From contig NC_013740.1 in assembly GCF_000025305.1 (NCBI RefSeq), forward strand, positions 372,001 to 436,000: a stretch of DNA of 64,000 nucleotides, given 5' to 3'. Position 1 is the stretch's first letter. The number at the start of each line of letters is the position of its first letter. The notes below the pieces were generated by a model that saw only the letters and a list, made by a program, of their open reading frames with translations, searched no databases and was not told the origin of the DNA. The stretch is from Acidaminococcus fermentans DSM 20731. Its GTDB lineage: Bacteria > Bacillota > Negativicutes > Acidaminococcales > Acidaminococcaceae. A program made the translations under genes and the position numbers. Positions 29,837 through 38,828 of the stretch are shown piece by piece.

Positions 29837-32800
29837 TTGTTGGACGTAAATAAATTTCATTCTATGAGAATCGGTCTGGCCTCCCCGGAGAAGATCAGAG
29901 CCTGGTCCCACGGGGAAGTGACCAAACCGGAAACCATCAACTATAGAACCCTGAAACCGGAACGGGACGGTCTGTTCTGCGAACGGATCTTTGGGCCCAC
30001 CAAGGACTGGGAATGCCACTGCGGCAAGTACAAACGCATCCGTTACAAGGGCGTTGTCTGCGACAAATGCGGCGTGGAAGTCACCCGCTCCAAGGTCCGC
30101 CGTGACCGTATGGGCTCCATCGAACTGGCTGCTCCCGTATCCCACATCTGGTATTTCAAGGGGATTCCCTGCCGGATGGGGGCCATCCTGGACATCGGCC
30201 AGAGAGCCCTGGAAAAAGTCCTGTACTTTGCCAGCTACATCGTCCTGGATCCCGGTGACACCAACCTGACCAAGAAACAGCTGCTCACCGAAGCGGAATA
30301 CCAGGAAAAACTGGATGAATACGGTCCCACCTTCCGGGTTGGCATGGGTGCAGAAGCCATCAAGGAACTGCTCCATGAAATCAACGTGGAAGAACTGACC
30401 AAAGAACTGCGGGCTGCCCTGAAGACCGAAACCAGCCTCCAGAAGAGACGGAACATTGTCCGCCGTCTGGATGTGTGCGAAGCCTTCCTGAAGAGCGGCA
30501 ACAAGCCGGAATGGATGATCATGGACGTGATCCCGGTCATCCCTCCCGACCTGCGCCCCATGGTCCAGCTGGACGGCGGCCGTTTCGCCACCAGTGACCT
30601 GAACGACCTGTACCGCCGGGTCATCAACCGGAACAACCGTCTGAAACGGCTCCAGGAACTCCAGGCTCCGGACATCATCGTCCGGAACGAAAAACGGATG
30701 CTCCAGGAAGCCGTAGATGCCCTGATCGACAACGGCCGCCGCGGCCGTGCCGTAACGGGTCCCGGCACCCGTCCTCTGAAATCCCTGTCCGATATGCTGA
30801 AAGGGAAGCAGGGCCGTTTCCGTCAGAACCTGCTGGGGAAACGGGTTGACTACTCCGGCCGTAGCGTAATCGTGGTAGGGCCTGAAATGAAGATGCACCA
30901 GTGCGGCCTGCCGAAAGAAATGGCACTGGAACTGTTCAAGCCCTTTGTGATGAAGCGCCTGGTGGAAACCGGCGCCGCCACCAACATCAAGAGCGCCAAA
31001 CGGATGGTGGAACGGGCCACCAATGCCGTATGGGATGTACTGGAAGATGTCATCAAAGAACATCCTGTACTGCTGAACCGTGCTCCGACCCTGCACAGAC
31101 TGGGCATCCAGGCCTTCGAACCGATCCTGTCCGAAGGCCGGGCCATCAAGCTGCATCCTCTGGTCTGCACCCCCTACAACGCCGACTTCGATGGGGACCA
31201 GATGGCTGTCCATCTGCCCCTGTCCGCTGAAGCCCAGGCCGAAGCCCGGGTGCTGATGATGTCCGTCAACAACATCCTGGCACCCAAAGACGGGAAACCC
31301 ATTACCGTTCCTACCCAGGATATGGTTCTGGGGGCCTACTACCTGACCATCTTCAAGGATGGAGCCAAAGGCGAAGGCCGCCGGTTCATCAGCTTTGACG
31401 AAGCCCGTCTGGCTTATTTCAACCATGTGATCGACCTCCAGGCCCGGATCAAGGTGAAGGTTCCCAATGCGGAAATCTTCCCGGAACCCTCCGACCAGGG
31501 CGAAAGCCTGGTGACCACCTCCATGGGCAACATTATCTACAACTGCGAACTGCCTGTGGAAATGCGGTATTATTCCAAGCAGGAAGACGGCACCTGGCTG
31601 CTGGGCAAACTGATCGACAAGAAGGAACTGGGCCGCCTGGTTGCCAAAGCCCACAAACTGTACGGCAACTTCGGTACTGCCCGGGTCCTGGATATCGTCA
31701 AGAAGCTGGGCTATGACAACGCCTGCAAATCCGGTCTGTCCATCGCCGCTTCCGATATCAAGATCCCGAAAGAAAAGGCTTCCATCCTGGCCGCCGCTGA
31801 AAAGCAGGTCGACAAAGTGGAAACCATCTTCAACCGCGGTCTCATGAGTGATGACGAACGGTACCGCAAGGTCATCGCCATCTGGGACAAAGCCACCGAA
31901 GACGTGGCCAACGCCCTGATGAAACACACCATGGACCCCTTCAACCCTGTATACATGATGGCCAACTCTGGTGCCCGTGGTAACGTGCAGCAGATCCGTC
32001 AGCTGGCCGGTATGCGTGGTCTGATGGCTGACCCTTCCGGCCGGATCATCGACCGACCCATCAAATCCAACTTCCGTGAAGGCCTGACCATTCTGGAATA
32101 CTTCATTTCTTCCCACGGTGCCCGGAAAGGTCTGACCGATACCGCACTGCGTACCGCTGACTCCGGTTACCTGACCCGCCGTCTGGTAGACGTGGCCCAG
32201 GACGTTATCGTCCGGGAAGACGACTGCGACGTGACCGGCATGAATCTGGTCCGGGAACGGGCACGGTTCTGCAAAGCCGTCCTGGGTTCCAGCCAGCATA
32301 AACTGAAGGACTATGCCATTGGCCGTACCCTGGCTGCCAGCGTGATGGATCCGGAAGGGGATTCCATCCTGGCCGAAGCCGATACGGTGGTGACGGAAGA
32401 AGTGTACGACCGTCTCATGGCCGCCCATATCCTGGAAATCAGCCTGTATCCGGCTGACGAGGAAAGCGGCGAAGAACCGGAAACTCTGGCCATCAACGTG
32501 CCGGAAGACAAAGTCAAGGCTGCCTTCCGGGAACACATGACCCATCACTTCCTGGACAAACAGGTGGAAGAAGACATTGTCAACGAAAAGGATGAAGTCC
32601 TGGCCAAAGCCGGCGACAAGTTCACCGCTGACGTGATCGAAAAGATCCTGGAAGACGGGACTGTGAAGGAACTGAAAATCCGGAACAACGAAGTGGATGG
32701 TGTCTATGTGGAAGCCATCACCTCCGGCAAAAACAAGAGCACGGTGCTGGAATCTCTCCGTGACCGTCTGGTGGGCCGTACCCTGGCCGAAGACATTGCT

Positions 32801-33892
32801 GACAAAGACGGCAAGGTCATCTACCATATCAACGACTACATCACCGAAGACATGGCCGATGTGATCGCTGACCTGCGGGAAAAAGTGAAGATCCGTTCCG
32901 TACTGACCTGCAAATCCCACTTTGGGGTCTGCCGTGCCTGCTACGGCCGCAACCTGGCCACCGCCAAGAAGGTGGAAGTGGGCGAAGCCGTCGGCACCAT
33001 CGCTGCCCAGGCCATCGGCGAACCGGGTACCCAGCTGACCATGAGAACCTTCCACACCGGCGGTGTTGCCGGTGCTGACGATATCACCCAGGGTCTTCCC
33101 CGTGTCGAAGAACTGTTCGAAGCACGGAAACCGAAACATCCTGGTATCCTGACCGAAGTGGCCGGGACTGTGGATATCCAGGAAAAGGACGAAGGCCGTT
33201 TTGTGGTCATCCGCAAGGAAGATGGTACGGAAGAATCCTACCATATTCCGTATGGTGCCAAGATCCATGTGGCAGAAGGGGACAAAGTGGAAGTGGGCGA
33301 CCGGCTCACCGAAGGTTCCCTGAACCCCCACGACATCCTGCGGATTTCCGGTCCTGCCGCCACCCGGCATTATCTGGTGCAGCAGGTTCTGGGCGTTTAC
33401 AAATCCCAGGGCGTGGAAATCAACGACAAACACGTGGAAGTCATGGTCCGTCAGATGATGCGGAAGTACAAGATCGACGAAGCCGGCGACACCAACATGC
33501 TGCCGGGCTCCGTAGTGGATATCGCCCAGTTTGAAGACGAAAATGATGAAGTCCTGGCCGAAGGGAAACAGCCGGCTACCGGCCATCCCATCCTGCTGGG
33601 GATCACCAAGGCTTCTCTGGCCACCGATTCCTTCCTGTCCGCCGCTTCCTTCCAGGAAACCACCCGGAACCTTACCGATGCCGCCATCAAGGGCAAGGTG
33701 GATCCGCTGCTGGGCCTGAAAGAAAACGTTATCATCGGGAAACTGATCCCGGCTGGTACGGGCATGCCCAAGTACCGGAACATCCAGCTGAAGATCCATC
33801 GTCCGGCAGAAGCCGCCGAGGAAGCTCCCGCTGTGACATCCGAAGCCCCTGCCGCAGAAGCTCCTGCTGCAGAAGCACCGGTGGAAGAATAA
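29837..33892 (+). CDS. rpoC: DNA-directed RNA polymerase beta' subunit, with an extra repeat region
   Basis: 1,351 residues from TTG 29837 with AAGGAG upstream. Zinc site 1 has Cys60, Cys62, Cys75 and Cys78; the catalytic [12 protein letters not shown] carries Asp450, Asp452 and Asp454. Zinc site 2 starts at Cys797 but its partners ([13 protein letters not shown]) come only at Cys1025 and beyond. The spacing is about 150 residues longer than the roughly 74 of E. coli, because of a repeated segment. The C-terminus is an Ala/Pro/Glu-rich tail. It follows rpoB by 16 bases and ends at a strong terminator; rpsL/rpsG do not follow. Confidence 0.98.
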   Translation: MLDVNKFHSMRIGLASPEKIRAWSHGEVTKPETINYRTLKPERDGLFCERIFGPTKDWECHCGKYKRIRYKGVVCDKCGVEVTRSKVRRDRMGSIELAAPVSHIWYFKGIPCRMGAILDIGQRALEKVLYFASYIVLDPGDTNLTKKQLLTEAEYQEKLDEYGPTFRVGMGAEAIKELLHEINVEELTKELRAALKTETSLQKRRNIVRRLDVCEAFLKSGNKPEWMIMDVIPVIPPDLRPMVQLDGGRFATSDLNDLYRRVINRNNRLKRLQELQAPDIIVRNEKRMLQEAVDALIDNGRRGRAVTGPGTRPLKSLSDMLKGKQGRFRQNLLGKRVDYSGRSVIVVGPEMKMHQCGLPKEMALELFKPFVMKRLVETGAATNIKSAKRMVERATNAVWDVLEDVIKEHPVLLNRAPTLHRLGIQAFEPILSEGRAIKLHPLVCTPYNADFDGDQMAVHLPLSAEAQAEARVLMMSVNNILAPKDGKPITVPTQDMVLGAYYLTIFKDGAKGEGRRFISFDEARLAYFNHVIDLQARIKVKVPNAEIFPEPSDQGESLVTTSMGNIIYNCELPVEMRYYSKQEDGTWLLGKLIDKKELGRLVAKAHKLYGNFGTARVLDIVKKLGYDNACKSGLSIAASDIKIPKEKASILAAAEKQVDKVETIFNRGLMSDDERYRKVIAIWDKATEDVANALMKHTMDPFNPVYMMANSGARGNVQQIRQLAGMRGLMADPSGRIIDRPIKSNFREGLTILEYFISSHGARKGLTDTALRTADSGYLTRRLVDVAQDVIVREDDCDVTGMNLVRERARFCKAVLGSSQHKLKDYAIGRTLAASVMDPEGDSILAEADTVVTEEVYDRLMAAHILEISLYPADEESGEEPETLAINVPEDKVKAAFREHMTHHFLDKQVEEDIVNEKDEVLAKAGDKFTADVIEKILEDGTVKELKIRNNEVDGVYVEAITSGKNKSTVLESLRDRLVGRTLAEDIADKDGKVIYHINDYITEDMADVIADLREKVKIRSVLTCKSHFGVCRACYGRNLATAKKVEVGEAVGTIAAQAIGEPGTQLTMRTFHTGGVAGADDITQGLPRVEELFEARKPKHPGILTEVAGTVDIQEKDEGRFVVIRKEDGTEESYHIPYGAKIHVAEGDKVEVGDRLTEGSLNPHDILRISGPAATRHYLVQQVLGVYKSQGVEINDKHVEVMVRQMMRKYKIDEAGDTNMLPGSVVDIAQFEDENDEVLAEGKQPATGHPILLGITKASLATDSFLSAASFQETTRNLTDAAIKGKVDPLLGLKENVIIGKLIPAGTGMPKYRNIQLKIHRPAEAAEEAPAVTSEAPAAEAPAAEAPVEE

Positions 33893-33903
33893 ACAATACA
33901 AAA

Positions 33904-33944
33904 GAAGAGAGTGTTGCACGAAACGTGCAACACTCTCTTCTTTT
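33904..33944. terminator. rpoBC terminator, 17-bp perfect stem
   Basis: Arms 33904-33920 and 33924-33940 (GAAGAGAGTGTTGCACG) are exact complements, loop AAA, then TTTT. Confidence 0.9.
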
Positions 33945-33966
33945 GTCAACTGTCAACAGTCAGCGG
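33939..33966 (-). repeat. Heptad array 3 (four 7-bp units)
   Basis: Minus-strand units CCGCTGA, CTGTTGA, CAGTTGA, CAAAAGA, all CNNNNGA, leading into the rpoC terminator hairpin. The TGA of the first unit is the stop codon of the minus-strand gene. Confidence 0.8.
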
Positions 33967-34589
33967 CCAAAGACAGCCAGGATTTCCTGGCGTTTTTTTT
34001 CGGTGATGGGATCCAGGTTCCGCTGGCGGATCCATTTTTTCAGTTCCGGCAGGCTCAAGGCGTGGGACCGGGCTCCTTCGTCCAGCTGGAACACCGGTTC
34101 TGCATAATTATCCGCTCCGATGACGAAGGTATGGATGGGCAGCTGGGGACTGTGGGCGGCTTCCAGCGATTTTTCCAGCTTTTCCCGCTCTTTCTCCAAA
34201 AGCTGCAGGGGATTGGGTACGGAAATGATTCCAGAATTGTCTTTCAACTCCCATTGTTCACTCCGTTCCGAACCTTGTATCCTGTATCCATGATACACTA
34301 CCCGTAACAACAGGATGTCATGGGGAAGGAGAATACAGAGGGAATCCGGGGAAAAATCGAATGTATAGGAAGAAACATCGGTGAAATCCTTCCGGGATCC
34401 CGATTTTACCGCATCCAATGTCCTTTTTCTGCCGCCTTCCCATGTCCGGTTCTTTTTCATCCGGCGGATCCAGAACCGGAACACCAGGAATCCGCCCAGG
34501 AGCATCAGAAAGAAAACCAGGTATTCCTTCAGGGAATGTAGCTTCCACACGGTCATATTGGGGAAAATCTGTATCACAACTTCTTCCAT
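33960..34589 (-). CDS. Membrane-anchored protein, weakly NERD-like
   Basis: 209 residues. One membrane helix near residues 21-42 (YLVFFLMLLGGFLVFRFWI) is followed by a basic stretch and a cytoplasmic domain. FDFSPDSLCILLPHDILLLRV, YRIQGSERSEQW, PNPLQLLEKEREKLEKSL and LPIHTFVIGADN follow the order of NERD (nuclease-related) domains, but the usual acidic/Lys catalytic residues are not visible, so it would be a degenerate member if related at all. The C-terminal helices are charged. The stop codon lies inside a heptad array. Function unknown. Confidence 0.5.
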   Translation of the reverse strand: MEEVVIQIFPNMTVWKLHSLKEYLVFFLMLLGGFLVFRFWIRRMKKNRTWEGGRKRTLDAVKSGSRKDFTDVSSYTFDFSPDSLCILLPHDILLLRVVYHGYRIQGSERSEQWELKDNSGIISVPNPLQLLEKEREKLEKSLEAAHSPQLPIHTFVIGADNYAEPVFQLDEGARSHALSLPELKKWIRQRNLDPITEKKRQEILAVFGR

Positions 34590-34774
34590 TTTTGTGTTCC
34601 GCCCTTTCCTGTTACAAATTTATAAGTGAAAACTTGTACAGATTATAACATATTGAAAGTATACACGTCCAGAGGAAAGAATCACTGGACAAGGAAAGGA
34701 AAACAGTGCTATTATATAAACGATTCAAGGACTATGAATAAAAATGTTTGATATTCTGGTTGCGATGCAGTTTT

Positions 34775-34783
34775 TGATATACT
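34775..34783 (+). promoter_or_regulatory. Extended -10 of the first abgT gene
   Basis: TGATATACT (TATACT at 34778-34783), 44 bases before the ATG; only a weak -35 (TTCTGG at 34754). Confidence 0.55.
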
Positions 34784-34826
34784 GCATTCAGCATACAAAT
34801 ATTTTATTTAAGGGGGTTGTCATTCA

Positions 34827-36371
34827 ATGGTTGCAAAAAACGCAGCAAAGCAAACGTGGGTGGACCGTTTCCTGAATACCATCGAAACGGTATGCAACAA
34901 ACTGCCGCCGCCCGCCATCCTTTTCGTGGTCTTATTCCTCATTACTGCTGTGATTGGTGCCGGATTGACCAGTACGGGCTTCAGCCTGACAAACCCGGCA
35001 ACGGGGAAAGCCGTTGTCTCTCAGAATCTGTTCTCCAAAGCGGGGGTCCAGTGGCTTTTGACCAACCTGGTCAAGAACTTTACCGGATTCGCTCCTCTGG
35101 GTCTGGTAATCACCATGACCATGGCCATCGGGTTCTGTGAAGAATCCGGTCTGCTGGTGGCCATGCTGAGACGGTCTCTGAAAAATGTGCCGCCCGGTGT
35201 GGTTCCGTATCTGATCGCTTTTCTGGGAACCTGCGGGAACATCGCATCCGATACGGCCATGATCGTCATTCCTCCTCTGGCAGCCATTGTGTACATCGGG
35301 GTCAAGAAACACCCGGTAGTGGGCATGATGGTGGGGTATGCCGGGGCACAGGCCGGGTTCACCGCCAACCTGATGGTGGCCGGTACTGACTCCCTGCTCC
35401 AGGGCCTGACCAACCAGGCCATCGATGCGTTCCTGGGAGCGCCCGGGCTGTTTGCTGTGGATGTTACCTGCAACTGGTACTTCCTGTTTGTATCCACCTT
35501 TCTCTGCGGTGCCGTCATCGGCTGGGTTTCCATCCACATCATCGAACCCCGGTTCCCGAAATATGAAGGATCCGAAGAAGAATCCCTGATGGAAGAAGTG
35601 ACTCCCCTGGAAATCAAGGGGCTGCACAATGCCGGCCTGGCCTGCCTGGTCTACATTGCCATCGTTATCGTGGGCTTCAAGACCCAGGTCCTGTCCAAGG
35701 ACGGTGTGACCGTGGTGGGATCCCTGATGCTGAAAGGCCTGATCCCGCTGCTGTTCTTTCTGTTCAGTATTGCGGGTATTGTATATGGGAAGACCACCGG
35801 AAAGTTCACCAATGTGAAGAGCATCAACTCCGCCATGGTGAAACAGATGAGCGGAATGGGTGCCTATGTGGTGTTCTGCTTCTTCTGCGGCCAGTTCCAG
35901 GGTCTGTTCAACTGGACCAAACTGGGCACCCTGCTGGCCATCAGCGGGGCAAACTTCCTGAAGGGTGTGGGCTTCACCGGGATTCCCATGTGTATCGCCT
36001 TCATCCTGATCTCCGCCATCGTGAACATCTTCGTGTCTTCCGGTTCTGCCAAGTGGGCCATTTTCGCCCCCATCTTCGTTCCCATGTTCATGCTGCTGGG
36101 TTACCATCCTGGCTTTACCCAGCTGCTGTATCGGTTGGGTGACTCTCCGGGCAACTGCTTCACGCCCATGAGCCCCTACATCTGGATGATCCTCAGTGTG
36201 GCTCAGGAAAAATACATGCCGGACTGCGCCATCGGGACCCTGATTTCCAACATGATCCCCATTGCCGTTGTCCTGCAGATCGCCTGGATCATCTTCCTGG
36301 TGATCTGGATGATGCTGGGTCTGCCTTTCGGACCGGGCGTGGGCATTGCCCTGCCGGCCGGAGTGCTGTAA
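34827..36371 (+). CDS. AbgT-family transporter, paralogue 1
   Basis: 514 residues with about 11-12 membrane segments and two re-entrant regions. Family motifs include FTGFAPLGLVITMTMAIGFCEESGL, CGNIASDTAMIVIPPLAA, GTDSLLQGLTNQ and YRLGDSPGNCFTPMSPY. AbgT members import p-aminobenzoyl-glutamate (folate breakdown) or, as MtrF/YdaH, expel sulfonamide-type antimetabolites with cation coupling. No AbgA/AbgB hydrolase lies nearby. A near-identical paralogue follows on the same strand, so this is a tandem duplication. Substrate not assigned. Confidence 0.88.
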   Translation: MVAKNAAKQTWVDRFLNTIETVCNKLPPPAILFVVLFLITAVIGAGLTSTGFSLTNPATGKAVVSQNLFSKAGVQWLLTNLVKNFTGFAPLGLVITMTMAIGFCEESGLLVAMLRRSLKNVPPGVVPYLIAFLGTCGNIASDTAMIVIPPLAAIVYIGVKKHPVVGMMVGYAGAQAGFTANLMVAGTDSLLQGLTNQAIDAFLGAPGLFAVDVTCNWYFLFVSTFLCGAVIGWVSIHIIEPRFPKYEGSEEESLMEEVTPLEIKGLHNAGLACLVYIAIVIVGFKTQVLSKDGVTVVGSLMLKGLIPLLFFLFSIAGIVYGKTTGKFTNVKSINSAMVKQMSGMGAYVVFCFFCGQFQGLFNWTKLGTLLAISGANFLKGVGFTGIPMCIAFILISAIVNIFVSSGSAKWAIFAPIFVPMFMLLGYHPGFTQLLYRLGDSPGNCFTPMSPYIWMILSVAQEKYMPDCAIGTLISNMIPIAVVLQIAWIIFLVIWMMLGLPFGPGVGIALPAGVL

Positions 36372-36376
36372 GTTTT

Positions 36377-36397
36377 GTGTGCCGCCAGGCGGCACAC
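36377..36397. terminator. GC-rich hairpin after abgT paralogue 1
   Basis: GTGTGCCGCC-A-GGCGGCACAC, 10-bp perfect arms. No T-run on the plus strand; it is the hairpin to which heptad array 4 points. Confidence 0.5.
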
Positions 36398-36399
36398 GG

Positions 36400-36427
36400 T
36401 CTTGGGTCTCGGGCCATGAGTCTCGAG
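36400..36427 (-). repeat. Heptad array 4 (four 7-bp units)
   Basis: Minus-strand units CTCGAGA, CTCATGG, CCCGAGA, CCCAAGA, preceded by CCATCGG. Three of four fit CNNNNGA. It is followed by the hairpin at 36377-36397. Confidence 0.75.
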
Positions 36428-36436
36428 CCGATGGAT

Positions 36437-36469
36437 AGAACCCGTCCCAAACGGACGGGTTCTTTTTTT
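36437..36469 (+). terminator. Terminator of abgT paralogue 1
   Basis: Stem AGAACCCGTCC (36437-36447) with 36453-36463, loop CAAAC, then TTTTTT. Confidence 0.88.
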
Positions 36470-36938
36470 ATTGCAGAATCCATAGTGGAGAAGAGGGGCA
36501 TCCGAACGATGATCCTTGTTGCCGGAACCATGGGGAAACTGGATGGAAATGACAGGGGACAGTGCTGGCGGATGGTGCTGTTCTTTCCGGGGCATTGGGG
36601 AATACACTTTAGAGTGGAAAAGCAAGAAAGTACAATATTCTGTAAAAAGTATAAAAAGGTGTACTTACAGTAGGGCTAACGGGACTGAAAACAGGAGGGC
36701 ACAGGAACCGGAACAAAAAACGGAAAATAATCTGACAATGTCCGTATGAAATGGACTTTTCTTCAGAAAAGTATTGAAAATTCAACAATTCTGTCCCGCT
36801 TTCTGGTATAATATAAAGGAATTCTTGTAATTTTTTTAACATTGTCTCTGAAAAATCTTTCGGAGAACAAAGGGCTCTTTTGCAGAGAGAAAGGAACTGT
36901 CTCTTCCCAAAGGAACCTGGATCAAAGGAGGACTCTCA
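36470..36938. other. Intergenic stretch between the two abgT genes
   Basis: About 470 bases. It holds the promoter of the second abgT gene near its end. I see no gene: short open frames here (for example 54 codons from 36509) have no Shine-Dalgarno and no recognisable product. The right half is AT-rich compared with the flanking genes. Confidence 0.6.
36804..36812 (+). promoter_or_regulatory. Extended -10 of the second abgT gene
   Basis: TGGTATAAT (TATAAT at 36807-36812). No convincing -35. It leaves a leader of about 120 bases. Confidence 0.65.
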
Positions 36939-38483
36939 ATGGAAACAAAGAACGCAACAAAAGGCAGTCTGCTGGACCGTTTTCTCAATACCGTGGAACG
37001 GGTCTGCAACCGGCTGCCGCCCCCGGCCATCCTGTTCTGCATCCTGTTTGTGATCACAGCCGTGGTGGGGGCCATCTGCACCCAGGCGGGATTTGCTCTG
37101 GAAAACCCCGCTTCCCACAAAATCGTCACCTCCCAGAACTTTTTCACCAAGGCCGGCATCCAATGGCTGCTGACCACCCTGGTGAAGAACTTTACCGGGT
37201 TTGCTCCTTTGGGCCTGGTGATTACCATGACCCTGGCCATCGGGTTCTGTGAAGAATCCGGCATGCTGGCGGCTCTGCTCCGCCGGTGCATGAAAGGGGT
37301 ACCGCCTTCCCTGGTGCCCTTCATCGTGGCGTTCCTGGGGGTCTGCGGCAACATCGCCTCCGATACGGCCATGGTGGTGATCCCGCCCCTGGCGGCCGTT
37401 GCTTACATCGGGGTGCGGAAACATCCTGTAGTGGGGATGATGGTGGGCTTTGCCGGGGCAGAAGCCGGCTTCGGGGCCAACCTGATGATCGCCGGTACTG
37501 ATTCCCTGCTCCAGGGGCTGACCAACCAGGCCATTGACGGGTTCTTCGGCAAGGCCGGGGTCTTTGCGGTGGATGTAACCTGCAACTGGTACTTCATGTT
37601 CGCATCCACCTTCCTCTGTGCCCTGATCATCGCCCTGGTATCCATCAAGATCGTGGAACCCCGTTTCGGGGTCTATGACGGACCGGGGGCCGATGAAGAA
37701 CTGGGAGAGGTGAAGCCCATCGAAGTGAAGGGGCTGAACCGGGCCGCTCTTGTGGTGGTGATTTATATCCTGATCCTGGCTGCCGGGTTCTTCACCGGTG
37801 TGCTGTCCAAGGACGGGCACACTTTTGTGGGTTCCCCGCTGCTGAAAGGCCTGATTCCCCTGCTGTTCGTCATGTTCAGCCTGGCCGGGCTCACCTATGG
37901 CTTCACCACCGGTTCCTTCACCTGCATCAAAGATGTGAACAAGGCCATGGTCCATCAGATGAGCGGCATGGGCGCCTTTGTGGTGTTCTGCTTCTTCTGC
38001 GGCCAGTTCCAGGCCCTGTTCAGCTGGACCCATCTGGGGACCCTGCTGGCCATCGGAGGCGCTGACTTCCTGAAGAACGTGGGCTTTACCGGACTGCCCA
38101 TGTGCGTGCTGTTTGTGCTGATTACCAGCCTGGTGAATATCTTCATGTCCTCCGGGTCCGCCAAGTGGGCCATCTTCGCCCCCATTTTCATCCCCATGTT
38201 CATGCTGCTGGGGTATCATCCGGGCTTTACCCAGCTGCTGTACCGGCTGGGGGATTCTCCCACCAACTGCTTTACGCCCATGAACCCCTATCTGTGGATG
38301 ATCCTCAGTGTGGCCCAGGAAAAATACATGCCCAAGGCCGCCATCGGGACCCTGGTCTCCAACCTGATCCCCATTGCCGTCTGCCTGCAGATCGTCTGGA
38401 TCATCTTCCTGATTGTCTGGATGACCCTGGGCCTGCCCATCGGACCGGGAGTGGAAATGACTCTGCCCGCAGGGGTGCTGTAA
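36939..38483 (+). CDS. AbgT-family transporter, paralogue 2
   Basis: 514 residues, the same length as paralogue 1 and, by eye, about three quarters identical (not computed). The same motifs are kept: CGNIASDTAMVVIPPLAA, GTDSLLQGLTNQ, YRLGDSPTNCFTPMNPY. AAGGAGG lies seven bases upstream of the ATG. Differences cluster at the N-terminus and in the cytoplasmic loop near residues 245-262. It has its own promoter, so the two may be expressed under different conditions. Substrate unknown. Confidence 0.88.
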   Translation: METKNATKGSLLDRFLNTVERVCNRLPPPAILFCILFVITAVVGAICTQAGFALENPASHKIVTSQNFFTKAGIQWLLTTLVKNFTGFAPLGLVITMTLAIGFCEESGMLAALLRRCMKGVPPSLVPFIVAFLGVCGNIASDTAMVVIPPLAAVAYIGVRKHPVVGMMVGFAGAEAGFGANLMIAGTDSLLQGLTNQAIDGFFGKAGVFAVDVTCNWYFMFASTFLCALIIALVSIKIVEPRFGVYDGPGADEELGEVKPIEVKGLNRAALVVVIYILILAAGFFTGVLSKDGHTFVGSPLLKGLIPLLFVMFSLAGLTYGFTTGSFTCIKDVNKAMVHQMSGMGAFVVFCFFCGQFQALFSWTHLGTLLAIGGADFLKNVGFTGLPMCVLFVLITSLVNIFMSSGSAKWAIFAPIFIPMFMLLGYHPGFTQLLYRLGDSPTNCFTPMNPYLWMILSVAQEKYMPKAAIGTLVSNLIPIAVCLQIVWIIFLIVWMTLGLPIGPGVEMTLPAGVL

Positions 38484-38488
38484 GTGTG

Positions 38489-38516
38489 CAGGGCTGTTGC
38501 ATATGCAACAGCCCTG
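38489..38516 (+). terminator. Hairpin after abgT paralogue 2
   Basis: Perfect 14-bp stem (arm CAGGGCTGTTGCAT) without a T-run. Same GGGCTGTTGC core as other terminators here. Confidence 0.6.
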
Positions 38517-38597
38517 TCAACGGCCAAATGAAGCCAGCAAAGCTGGCTTTGAACAACGATGAAACGATTTCGGAGAATCATTGGTTTTCCCATTTCG

Positions 38598-38620
38598 AAA
38601 TCAATTTGCAAAATTGATTT
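38598..38620. repeat. AT palindrome, copy 2
   Basis: AAATCAATTT-GCA-AAATTGATTT, followed by a heptad array, as at 13712-13735. Confidence 0.7.
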
Positions 38621-38627
38621 CCAACGG

Positions 38628-38648
38628 CTGCTGACCGCTGACTGAGAA
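38628..38648 (+). repeat. Heptad array 5 (short)
   Basis: CTGCTGA, CCGCTGA and a degenerate CTGAGAA, followed by the hairpin at 38649-38677. Confidence 0.55.
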
Positions 38649-38677
38649 GGAGCTGTGAAAAAATTATCCACAGCGCC
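38649..38677. terminator. Hairpin of the repeat module
   Basis: GGAGCTGTG (38649-38657) with CACAGCGCC (38669-38677), one mismatch, then TTTATTT. The same hairpin type recurs at 42142-42177 and 52390-52422. Confidence 0.6.
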
Positions 38678-38710
38678 TTTATTTCGCTTGCGTCAGCTGG
38701 CTTCCATCGG

Positions 38711-38738
38711 CTAGTGACTAGAGACTAGTGACTAGTGA
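38711..38738 (+). repeat. Heptad array 6 (four 7-bp units)
   Basis: Three units CTAGTGA and one CTAGAGA (second), preceded by GGCTTCCATCGG and followed by the hairpin at 38740-38769. All units fit CNNNNGA. Confidence 0.85.
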
Positions 38739-38739
38739 C

Positions 38740-38769
38740 GGGGTGTGAAAAAGCATTTTTTCACACCCC
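38740..38769 (+). terminator. Terminator hairpin of the repeat module
   Basis: GGGGTGTGAAAAA (38740-38752) with 38757-38769, followed by CCTTTTTT. It insulates the ecf operon promoter directly downstream. Confidence 0.8.
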
Positions 38770-38778
38770 CCTTTTTTA

Positions 38779-38808
38779 TTGACTGATTCCAGTAAACGAA
38801 GCTATAAT
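38779..38808 (+). promoter_or_regulatory. ecf-truA operon promoter
   Basis: TTGACT (38779-38784), 18-base spacer, TATAAT (38803-38808). Confidence 0.82.
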
Positions 38809-38828
38809 TTAACTTTATGGAGGATGTT

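Noticed and set aside
36509-36673. 54-codon open frame between the abgT genes
   Set aside because: No ribosome-binding site, no recognisable product, and it lies in an AT-rich intergenic region.
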